Of a DNA stretch of 13,446 nucleotides, positions 6,285 through 13,122 are shown piece by piece (position 1 is the first letter of the stretch; each line of letters starts with the position of its first letter). The stretch is from DASSJT01 sp035691065 (GTDB lineage Bacteria; Actinomycetota; Actinomycetes; Actinomycetales; Dermatophilaceae). A model generated the notes under the pieces. The model was given only the letters and a program-made list of their open reading frames with translations. It was not told the origin of the DNA and made no database searches. The stretch covers positions 1 through 13,446 of the forward strand of contig DASSJT010000267.1 of assembly GCA_035691065.1 (NCBI GenBank), written 5' to 3'. The position numbers and the translations under genes were made by a program.

Positions 6285-7856
6285 TCACAGCGCAATGGGC
6301 CTGGGGACGGTGGCCGCTCGGGCCTCCTCCAGGAGGATGCGTTCGGCCCTGGCGTAGGCCTCGGCCGCGCCGCGGGCAGTGTCGCCGACGGCAGTCATCC
6401 CGACCCGCCCCACCTCGGTCACCGAGCTGATCATGTGGAACACCACGCCTGCCTGTCGCACGGGGTCGAAGTGCAGCCCCGTGCGCGCCACGAGGTCGAA
6501 CAGGTCGTTGACCCGCAGGCCGCGCAGCGCCGGGTCCTCCAGGTGGTCGGTGGCCATGAGGTGCTTCTCCCGCCCCGCGGGCGTGGTGAACAGGGCCGTC
6601 GCCGGGTCGTAGCGGCCGTCGGTGAGGAACTGAAGCGTGAGGAAGGGGTGCGTCGTCCCGCCCTTGCGCAGGTTGACCTCGATCGCGTAGGTGTCCCAGC
6701 CGGTGCCGCGCCGCACGACGACGAAGTCGAGTGCGAACCGGCCAAGCACCCCGTGCTCCGCAAGACGGGCCCCCACTGCCCGAGCCTCCTCGGTGATTGC
6801 CCGCGCGTAGGCCGACGCGGCCGGGAAGGTGCACCCCAGGTAGGACTGGCCGGTCGGGCCGCCGAGCACCTGGTCGTGGGTCGACAGCACCTCCACCTCG
6901 CCCAGCGGGGTCACTCGCAGCTGCACGCTCGGGCTGAGCACCTCTTCCCCGGTGATCCGCTCCTCCACGATGCCCGCCCGCTCCGCGAACTTCGCGAGGT
7001 AGGCGTCGATGGTCACGCGCCGCCCCTCCAGCTGCATCGTCCGGACCCGCTCGGCCAGGGCGGCTGGCTCGTCGCTGGAGCCCGGGGCCGGGAGCCCCGC
7101 CAGCTCGACCAGCGCGTTGCCGGCCCCGGCCACCCCCTCGTTCAGCTTCACCATCGCCTGGGCTGCGCCTGGCCGCATCGCTCGCAGCCGGGCCAGGGAG
7201 CCGACGATGTCGTCCATCGTCCTGAGGTCCTCGAACCCGATGGGGTAGCTCACCCCCGCCTCCTGGAACACCCTCCGGCAGCCGGTCTTGGTGCCCAGGT
7301 CGAAGTGGCGCGGGTCGGCACCGTACATCGGGATCCCGAGCTCGAGCGCCAGGTCTCGCTCCAGCCGAGTGGTCGTGTAAGGCACCAGGTGGCTGCGCGC
7401 GGGGTTCGGAATGAGGCTGGCGATGTCGGCGATGAGCTTCGGCCGCTCGAGGATCTTCTCGGTCAGGGGCCGGGGCGTGCCGTCGCCGACGGAGACCATG
7501 GAGAGCCGGGCCCGGGCGTGGCTGGGGATGACACCTGGCAGGAGGGCCAGGTAGTACTCGATGATGGCCGGGTCGATGGGCCCGGAGGTCACGTAGACCA
7601 TCCGCAGCCGCGGCTGGCGCAGCAGGAGCAGCAGGAAGAGGTACCGCTCCTCCATGGCCTGGTTGATCGCCCCCGCGGTGCCCACGACCCGGTCGATGGA
7701 GACCGAGGGGACGACGACCACAGACTCGGTGGCCTCGTTGAGCCGCATGGACCTCCAGACTGCGGGAAGCCGGGCTTGGAGCCGGTCGTATGCCGTGTTG
7801 CGCTCCTCCTCGGTCAGCTCGCCGAGCGGTCGGGCGCCGGTCTCCAGGGTGGTCAT
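6285..7856 (-). CDS. PGM1-like ATP-grasp peptide ligase (PreATP-grasp / ATP-grasp / PGM1 C-terminal domain)
   Basis: A 523-aa soluble ligase, last gene of a four-gene operon. ATP-grasp enzymes activate a carboxylate as an acyl phosphate and join it to an amine. The order fits the family of the pheganomycin peptide ligase PGM1: a PreATP-grasp domain (about 45-150, with SVVVVPSVSIDRVVGTAGA), an ATP-grasp fold (about 185-405) and a PGM1-type C-terminal segment (about 460-510, with GVVFHMISS and GRVGMTAVG). In the ATP-grasp part, KLNEGVAGAGNALV (237-250) is the glycine-rich nucleotide loop, and AIEVNLRKGGTTHPF (391-405) supplies the metal-binding Glu393 and Asn395 and Arg397. Start ATG 7854-7856 overlaps the cyclase stop as ATGA. 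The reading frame stays open upstream to 9104, but that is shadow of the cyclase gene. The substrate is unknown, and no biosynthetic genes for a peptide natural product are nearby. Confidence 0.85.
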   Translation of the reverse strand: MTTLETGARPLGELTEEERNTAYDRLQARLPAVWRSMRLNEATESVVVVPSVSIDRVVGTAGAINQAMEERYLFLLLLLRQPRLRMVYVTSGPIDPAIIEYYLALLPGVIPSHARARLSMVSVGDGTPRPLTEKILERPKLIADIASLIPNPARSHLVPYTTTRLERDLALELGIPMYGADPRHFDLGTKTGCRRVFQEAGVSYPIGFEDLRTMDDIVGSLARLRAMRPGAAQAMVKLNEGVAGAGNALVELAGLPAPGSSDEPAALAERVRTMQLEGRRVTIDAYLAKFAERAGIVEERITGEEVLSPSVQLRVTPLGEVEVLSTHDQVLGGPTGQSYLGCTFPAASAYARAITEEARAVGARLAEHGVLGRFALDFVVVRRGTGWDTYAIEVNLRKGGTTHPFLTLQFLTDGRYDPATALFTTPAGREKHLMATDHLEDPALRGLRVNDLFDLVARTGLHFDPVRQAGVVFHMISSVTEVGRVGMTAVGDTARGAAEAYARAERILLEEARAATVPRPIAL

Positions 7857-8983
7857 GACGCGGTCCTCGACGCGTCGAGACCCAGGACGTCGAAGACCTC
7901 GATGGGCCGGGTGATCCCCCGCAGCTCGGTTGGTCCGAGCGGCCGGGTCACGGCGACGTCGGCCGCCCCGGTCAAGACCCGCTGGGTGACCAGGATCTGT
8001 CCCGGCCCGGCCAGTGCCGAGAGCCGGGCGCTGACGTTGGTGACGGTACCGATGGCCGCGTAGTCGTAGCGGCCCTCGAACCCGACCCGGCCCAGGGTGG
8101 CGTAGCCCTGGGCGATGCCGACGCCGAACCCGAGGTCGTGCCCTCGCCGCCGCCACCCTTCGGCGAGCTCCTCGACCCGCCCGCGCATGGCGACGGCCAT
8201 GCGCACGGCCCGGGCCGGCGCATCGGGGCACGGGAGCGGGTCGTTGAAGAAGACCAGCAGGCCGTCCCCGGCGAAGTGCTCGAGCGTGCCCTCGTAGCGG
8301 AACACCAGGTCGCCCAGGGCCTCGTGGTACTCGCGGAGGACGGCCATGACCTCCTCGGGCTCGGCCGTCTCGGCGAACGTGGTGAACCCGCGCAGGTCGC
8401 AGTACACCGTGGTGATCTCGGTGCGGTGGCTCTGCAGGAAGGAGTCGTCCCCGCTCTCCACGACCAGCCCAGCCACCTGCGGCGACAGGAACCGCCGGAG
8501 CCGGCCCACCCGCTCGAGCTCCTCGACCTGCGCCTGCACCTTCGCCTCCAGCTCGCGGTTCCATCCCGCCAGCTCGGCGGCCTGCCGCTCGATCGTGTCG
8601 TGATAGCGCTTCACCCGGACCAGCGAGCGCACCCGGGCCAGCAGCTCGGCCTGCTCGAAGGGCTTGGTGACGAAGTCGTCGGCGCCCGCTTCGATCGAGC
8701 GCAGCTTCTGCTCGTTTCCGCTGGCGGTGATCATGACCACGGGCAGGTAGGTCGTCGCGGGTGTGGCCCGGATCCGTCGGCAGGTCTCGTAGCCGTCGAT
8801 CCCCGGCATCAGCACGTCGAGCAGGATCAGGTCGGGGATCTGCTGGTCCAGGAACTCCAGGGCCGCCTCGCCGGACGACACGGTGTGGACGGTGTATCCG
8901 CGCGGCGAGAGCACGGCATCCATCAGCTTGAGGTTCTGGGGAAGGTCGTCGACCACGAGGACCTGGGCGTCGTCGGCTGTCAT
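7853..8983 (-). CDS. Response regulator with class III adenylate/guanylate cyclase output
   Basis: A 376-aa protein that should make a cyclic nucleotide under control of phosphorylation. The REC domain (about 6-122) has Asp12/Asp13, phospho-acceptor Asp56 (LILLDVLMPG), Thr86 and Lys107. A coiled-coil-like linker (about 125-165) leads to a class III cyclase domain (about 188-368). Both metal aspartates are present (Asp196 in VYCDLRGFT, Asp240 in HFAGDG), and Asn316 and Arg320 of the NxxxR motif are kept. The purine-selecting positions are atypical: the usual Lys is His236 and the usual Asp is Thr313, so ATP or GTP preference cannot be assigned. ATG 8981-8983 overlaps the preceding regulator's stop as ATGA, and its own stop overlaps the ligase start the same way. 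Confidence 0.92.
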   Translation of the reverse strand: MTADDAQVLVVDDLPQNLKLMDAVLSPRGYTVHTVSSGEAALEFLDQQIPDLILLDVLMPGIDGYETCRRIRATPATTYLPVVMITASGNEQKLRSIEAGADDFVTKPFEQAELLARVRSLVRVKRYHDTIERQAAELAGWNRELEAKVQAQVEELERVGRLRRFLSPQVAGLVVESGDDSFLQSHRTEITTVYCDLRGFTTFAETAEPEEVMAVLREYHEALGDLVFRYEGTLEHFAGDGLLVFFNDPLPCPDAPARAVRMAVAMRGRVEELAEGWRRRGHDLGFGVGIAQGYATLGRVGFEGRYDYAAIGTVTNVSARLSALAGPGQILVTQRVLTGAADVAVTRPLGPTELRGITRPIEVFDVLGLDASRTAS

Positions 8984-9360
8984 CGCTTCTCCGATCGAAG
9001 GTGGGCACGGACCTGGTCCGGGAACTCCCGAACGCTGATCGGCTTCTCCAGGTAGCCGTCGAAGCCTGCGGCGATCGCCTTCTCGCGGTCGTCCCGCATC
9101 GCAAAGGCGGTCAGGGCCACCACCGGGACGTGCGAGGTCACCGGGTCGTCGCGCAGCCGCGACAGTGTGGCGTGGCCGTCGATTCCCGGCAGCTGGAGGT
9201 CCAACAGGACGAGGTCCGGGACCGTGGTCCGGGCGCGCGCCAGCGCCTCCTCACCGGTCGTCGCGACGTGAACGGTGAACCCGGCATACTCCAGCACGTC
9301 TCGCACGAGCTTGAGGTTCTTCTCGTTGTCCTCGACCACGAGGACCACTGGCTCGGTCAT
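8980..9360 (-). CDS. Single-domain response regulator (DivK-like, stand-alone REC)
   Basis: A 126-aa receiver domain with no output domain. Acidic residues Glu10/Asp11, phospho-acceptor Asp54 (VLLDLQLPG), Thr84 (ALTA) and Lys106 (EKP) are all present, so it should be phosphorylatable. It probably acts by protein contact, as a phosphate shuttle or an allosteric partner of the kinase or cyclase. ATG 9358-9360 overlaps the kinase stop (9357-9359), and its stop overlaps the cyclase start; both junctions are ATGA. Its Tyr23-Ala24 codons lie in a GTATGCCG octamer. Confidence 0.93.
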   Translation of the reverse strand: MTEPVVLVVEDNEKNLKLVRDVLEYAGFTVHVATTGEEALARARTTVPDLVLLDLQLPGIDGHATLSRLRDDPVTSHVPVVALTAFAMRDDREKAIAAGFDGYLEKPISVREFPDQVRAHLRSEKR

Positions 9361-12050
9361 CCCGTCTCCCCCATGGCAGCCGTCGCGGGCACCTGCGCGA
9401 GCCGCTCGGCGAGCAGTCCGAGGTCCATGGCGTTCTTGGACGTGACGAAGGCGATGCGGCCCTCGAGCAGCCGGCGGTCCTGTGCTGTCAGGGACTTCGC
9501 GGTGAGCACGACGATGGGCAGGGACGCCGTCTGCGGGTCCGACCGCAACGTGTCGATGACCGCGAAGCCGTCGATCTGGGGCATGAGCAGGTCGACGAGC
9601 ACCACGGAGGGATGCACCGACTGGATCGCGGCGTACGCCTCGGCGGCCTGGGTGCACGTGTGGACGGTCCACCCGGCCGGCTCCAGGGTGAGCCGCACGA
9701 GCTCGAGGGCGGAGCGGTCGTCGTCGAGGCACACCGCGACCCGGCCAACCCGCTCGGCGGGCAGGGGGACGAGGCGGCGGAGTGCTCCGAGGAGGCCCTC
9801 GCGTGCGACGGGCTTCACGAGGTAGTCGGATGCCCCGAGCGCGAAGCCCTTCCCGCGTTCGTGGATGACGGAGACGACGACCACCGGAATCGCTGCCGTG
9901 TCCGGGTCGCCCTTCAGTGCGGCGAGGACGTCCCACCCGTCCATGCCCGGGAGCCGGATGTCGAGGATGACCGCGGCAGGGCGCAGGGCGCGCACCGTCG
10001 CCAGGCCGTCCTCGCCGCTGCGGACTGACACCGGCCGCATCCCGGCGGCGTCCAGGTGGAGGGACAGCAGCTCCGCGGAGTTGGCGTCGTCCTCGACGAT
10101 GACGACCGCGGGTCGGTTGTCGGCGCTGCCCCGGCCGCCCGCCGGTGCCGACGACACGCCCGCGGGGGCACCGGCGTCGGAGGCGTCCGAGCCCGCGCCT
10201 GCGCCCTCGGTCGCTCGGGTGGGGTCCTGGGGGATGGTGAACGAGAAGGTGCTGCCGTGGCCGAGTCGGCTGGTCAGCCACACCCGGCCACCGTGCAGCT
10301 CGACGATCCGTCTCGTCAGGGTCAGGCCGAGGCCGGTGCCCTCGATGCTGCGGTTGACCAGGCCTCCCTGTTGGAAGGAGTCGAAGATCCGCTCCTGGTC
10401 GGCCGGGGCGATGCCCACGCCGGTGTCCGTGACGGTCACCTCGACCTCGTCCCCTGCTGCGCGCACCGTGACCCCGACCCGGCCGCCGTCAGGCGTGAAC
10501 TTCACCGCATTGCTCAGCAGGTTGAGCAGGACCTGCTTGAACCGCAGCTCGTCCGCCCAGATCTGGCCCAGGCCCGGGCTCACCTCGACGTCCAGCGCGA
10601 TTCGGTGGGACAGGGCGCGCTCGCGGACCATGGACAGGGCGTAGCTCACCGCGGCCTCCGCGGAGAACCGGGTCGGGGTCAGCTCCATCTGGCCGGCCTC
10701 GACCTTGCTCAGGTCGAGGACGTCGTTGAGCAGGTCGAGCAGGTGCCGCCCCGAGCCCAGGATGTCGCGCAGGTAGTCCTCCTGCCGCGCGTTGAGGTCG
10801 CCGAACATCCGCTCCAGGAGCACCTCGGAGAACCCGATCACCGCGTTGAGCGGCGTTCGCAGCTCGTGGGACATGCTCGCCAGGAACTCCGACTTGTGCC
10901 GGCTGGCCTCGGCCAGCTCACGGCTCTGGCGCTCGAGCTGTTGGTAGAGCCGGGCGTTGGTGAGTGCGATGGCCGACTGGCTGGCGAAGGCGGACAGGAT
11001 CTCGCAGGTCTCCTCGCTGAACCGCCCCGGCTGCTTCCGCCGCACCACCAGCGCGCCCACGACCCGGCCCGCGCGCACCATCGGGACCGCGACCACCGAG
11101 CGCCAGCCGGCGGCATGCAGCACCGAGAGGTGCGGGTCGCGCTCCACGGCTGCCAGGTCCTCGACCTGGATCGGCTCGCGGGCCAGGCAGGCCCGGCCGA
11201 CGAGGGTCTCGCGAATGTGGATGCGGCTCCCGCGCAGAGCGTCCAGCACGTGCGGGCTGGTGCCGAAGGCGGTGCGCACGCTGAACAGCTCCGAGTCCTC
11301 GTCGTACTCCATCAGCGACCCACCGTCGGTGCCTGACAGCTCCACCGCCGTGGTGACGATCGTGGTGAGCACCTCGTCGGCGTCGAGGCTGGAGCTGACC
11401 GCCTCACCGACCTCGGCCAGCGCCTCCAGCTGGTCCACCCGACGGCCGAGCTCGGCCGAGCGCGTCTCGAGCGACTGGAGCAGCTGGACGTTGCGGATCG
11501 CGAGGGCGCCCTGTGCGGCGAACGCCGTGAGGAGCTCACACACCCGGTCGTCGAACGGCGCGACCCGCGCTCGCCACACCGACAGCACGCCGACGACCTC
11601 GTCGTCGACCAGCATGGGCGCGCCGAGGATCGAGCGGAAACCGGCTCGCTGCTGACGCTCCGGCTGGTCGTACTCGGGGTCGGCGAGGACGTCGGCGATC
11701 TGCTGGGTGGTGCGGTCGAGGCTCACCCGGCCGACGAGCGTCGTGCGGTCGCGCTGGATCGGCGCGTTGGCGGAGAAGGCCTCGTACTCGGGGGTGAGCC
11801 CGGCGGACATTGCCAGCGCGAAGACGTCGCCGTGCACCAGGTGGATCTGGGCCACGTCGGCGAAGCACAGCCCGCGGGCCCGCTCCACGATCGCAGTGAA
11901 CACGTCTGCGGGCGTCGACGACGCAGCCAGAAGGGCCAGGATCTCGGTCGTGGCGGCCAGCTGCTCGCGCGTCTCCTCGAGGTCCTCGGCGAGGCGTGCG
12001 TTGATCGACGTGCGGAGCGCACGTCCGCTGGAACTCCCCGATTCGACCAC
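9357..12050 (-). CDS. Soluble hybrid histidine kinase, GAF-GAF-HisKA-HATPase-REC-REC
   Basis: An 897-aa cytoplasmic sensor kinase with no signal peptide or membrane segment. After a short coiled coil (about 18-40) come two GAF domains (about 41-190 and 205-370), possible ligand or redox sensors. HisKA has SMSHELRTPLN with His395. The ATPase domain has the N-box Asn514 (LLSNAVKFTP), DTGVG (542-546) and GTGLGL (571-576). A Gly/Ala/Ser-rich linker (about 611-645) leads to REC1 (about 648-760: Asp654/Asp655, Asp697, Ser727, Lys747-Pro) and REC2 (about 770-885: Asp776-778, Asp820, Thr850). REC2 has Lys872 in VTSKNA without the usual Pro. The start is GTG 12048-12050 with GGAGA about 5 nt upstream on the minus strand. 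It is the first gene of the operon, and its stop overlaps the response regulator start. Confidence 0.93.
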   Translation of the reverse strand: MVESGSSSGRALRTSINARLAEDLEETREQLAATTEILALLAASSTPADVFTAIVERARGLCFADVAQIHLVHGDVFALAMSAGLTPEYEAFSANAPIQRDRTTLVGRVSLDRTTQQIADVLADPEYDQPERQQRAGFRSILGAPMLVDDEVVGVLSVWRARVAPFDDRVCELLTAFAAQGALAIRNVQLLQSLETRSAELGRRVDQLEALAEVGEAVSSSLDADEVLTTIVTTAVELSGTDGGSLMEYDEDSELFSVRTAFGTSPHVLDALRGSRIHIRETLVGRACLAREPIQVEDLAAVERDPHLSVLHAAGWRSVVAVPMVRAGRVVGALVVRRKQPGRFSEETCEILSAFASQSAIALTNARLYQQLERQSRELAEASRHKSEFLASMSHELRTPLNAVIGFSEVLLERMFGDLNARQEDYLRDILGSGRHLLDLLNDVLDLSKVEAGQMELTPTRFSAEAAVSYALSMVRERALSHRIALDVEVSPGLGQIWADELRFKQVLLNLLSNAVKFTPDGGRVGVTVRAAGDEVEVTVTDTGVGIAPADQERIFDSFQQGGLVNRSIEGTGLGLTLTRRIVELHGGRVWLTSRLGHGSTFSFTIPQDPTRATEGAGAGSDASDAGAPAGVSSAPAGGRGSADNRPAVVIVEDDANSAELLSLHLDAAGMRPVSVRSGEDGLATVRALRPAAVILDIRLPGMDGWDVLAALKGDPDTAAIPVVVVSVIHERGKGFALGASDYLVKPVAREGLLGALRRLVPLPAERVGRVAVCLDDDRSALELVRLTLEPAGWTVHTCTQAAEAYAAIQSVHPSVVLVDLLMPQIDGFAVIDTLRSDPQTASLPIVVLTAKSLTAQDRRLLEGRIAFVTSKNAMDLGLLAERLAQVPATAAMGETG

Positions 12051-12203
12051 CCGGGTCTCCGATCCCTCCCCAGGGCCACGCTCCCGGGCCGGTTCGAGTA
12101 TCCACCCGGCGGTGAGGGGCGTGCGACGCGTTTAGCCGATTCCTGGAAGGCCCGGATGGCCCCCCAAGGCCGGCCGGCGGGGTCCCGGTCCTTGGTGCGG
12201 CCG

Positions 12204-13019
12204 CTAGCCGTCCCTGCCGTCACGCGGCGCGAAGGCCCGTACGGCGTCGGCGTCGGAGTTGCGGCTGCGCACGTACTCGTCGGCCCAGGCCGCCCGCCCC
12301 GGGTAGCCGGACCGCGCCTCGATCTCCGCGCAGGCTGCGTTCACGTCGATGGGGGTATGCCGCAGGCTCACCTGCCCGTCCGCGAGCAGCGCCCATGACC
12401 CGCCGGCCCGGCCGTACGGCATACCGATGCTGCCGCTGTTGACGACCAGCCTCTGGTCCACCAGCCGCGTGAACGGCATGTGGGTGTGGCCGCAGACGAC
12501 GGTCCGGACGTCCTCGGGCAGGTCGGCGAAGACCTCGGCCCACCACTCGAGCCGGGAGTCGACGAGCACCACCTCGTTGTCGTCGCGCGGTGTGCCGTGG
12601 CAGAACAGGACCGGCCCGAACCCGTCCACCTCCACCACCACCGGATGGGGCAGGCGGTCGAGCAGCTCGACCTGGTCAGTCCGCAGCTGGCCGCCGGCCC
12701 ATGTCGACTCCGGGTACTCGCTGACCGCACCCCGGGCCACCTCCACCAGCTCGCGGTCGGCGTTGCCGCGCACGAGGACGCACCGCTCACCCAGTGCTAC
12801 CAGCCGGTCCAGCACCTCGACCGGCATCGGGCCGGCTGCCAGGTCGCCGGTCACGACGACGAGGTCCGCCGACCGGACATCCGACTCGGCGAGAACGGCA
12901 TCCAGCACCGGCAGGACGCCGTGGACGTCGGAGAGGACGGCGACGCTGCTCACCGTCGCCACGGGCTGCAGCGCGGCGAGCGGCGAGGTCGCAGGGATGG
13001 TTCCGGCGGGCGTCTCCAT
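12204..13019 (-). CDS. Calcineurin-like metallophosphoesterase
   Basis: A 271-aa phosphoesterase with the full metal-site set: SDVHG (Asp31, His33), GDL (Asp59), GNAD (85-88), CHG (His141) and GHTH (177-180). It belongs to the YfcE-like group, whose members hydrolyse phosphodiesters or phosphomonoesters; the substrate here is unknown. The ATG at 13017-13019 is preferred because an AGCCTA on the plus strand (TAGGCT on the minus strand) lies just 7 nt upstream, consistent with a leaderless transcript. An in-frame extension to 13148 is open but would cross the divergent gene. A GTG start further in, near residue 20, is also possible. The gene is 153 bp upstream of the kinase operon on the same strand. 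That gap shows only GC-rich short palindromes and a weak -10-like GATACT on the minus strand. Confidence 0.88.
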   Translation of the reverse strand: METPAGTIPATSPLAALQPVATVSSVAVLSDVHGVLPVLDAVLAESDVRSADLVVVTGDLAAGPMPVEVLDRLVALGERCVLVRGNADRELVEVARGAVSEYPESTWAGGQLRTDQVELLDRLPHPVVVEVDGFGPVLFCHGTPRDDNEVVLVDSRLEWWAEVFADLPEDVRTVVCGHTHMPFTRLVDQRLVVNSGSIGMPYGRAGGSWALLADGQVSLRHTPIDVNAACAEIEARSGYPGRAAWADEYVRSRNSDADAVRAFAPRDGRDG

Positions 13020-13026
13020 GCCGGCC

Positions 13027-13032
13027 AGCCTA
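13027..13032 (-). promoter_or_regulatory. Possible leaderless -10 box for the metallophosphoesterase
   Basis: The minus strand reads TAGGCT, then 7 nt, then the ATG at 13019. This spacing is typical of leaderless actinobacterial genes. No clear -35 was found. Confidence 0.4.
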
Positions 13033-13086
13033 GGAGCGCTCCGACCGAAGGTCTGTCCGCTGGTCGCGAACATCGGCCTTCGTCGG

Positions 13087-13115
13087 CTGACTACGGGCCG
13101 GCCGCGTGGCAGCCT
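13087..13115 (+). promoter_or_regulatory. Possible leaderless promoter of the epimerase gene
   Basis: CTGACT (13087-13092), a 17-bp spacer and CAGCCT (13110-13115) resemble TTGACN / TANNNT, with the ATG 7 nt after the -10. The -10 starts with C rather than T, so this is tentative. Confidence 0.3.
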
Positions 13116-13122
13116 CGCCCGC

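Noticed and set aside
6012..8063. Long plus-strand open frame opposite the ligase gene
   Set aside because: It is rich in His/Gly/Arg/Pro, has no domain, and is antisense to a clear ATP-grasp gene.
6285..9104. Single 939-aa open frame on the minus strand as one fusion protein
   Set aside because: The part upstream of 7856 is Arg/Pro/Gly-rich out-of-frame translation of the cyclase gene. The real ligase begins at ATG 7856 with an ATGA overlap.
10056..11336. 426-aa plus-strand open frame
   Set aside because: It is antisense to the kinase domains of the hybrid histidine kinase.
12197..12204. GCGGCCGC palindrome at the end of the metallophosphoesterase gene
   Set aside because: An 8-bp GC palindrome is expected by chance in DNA of this composition and has no stem-loop form usable as a terminator.
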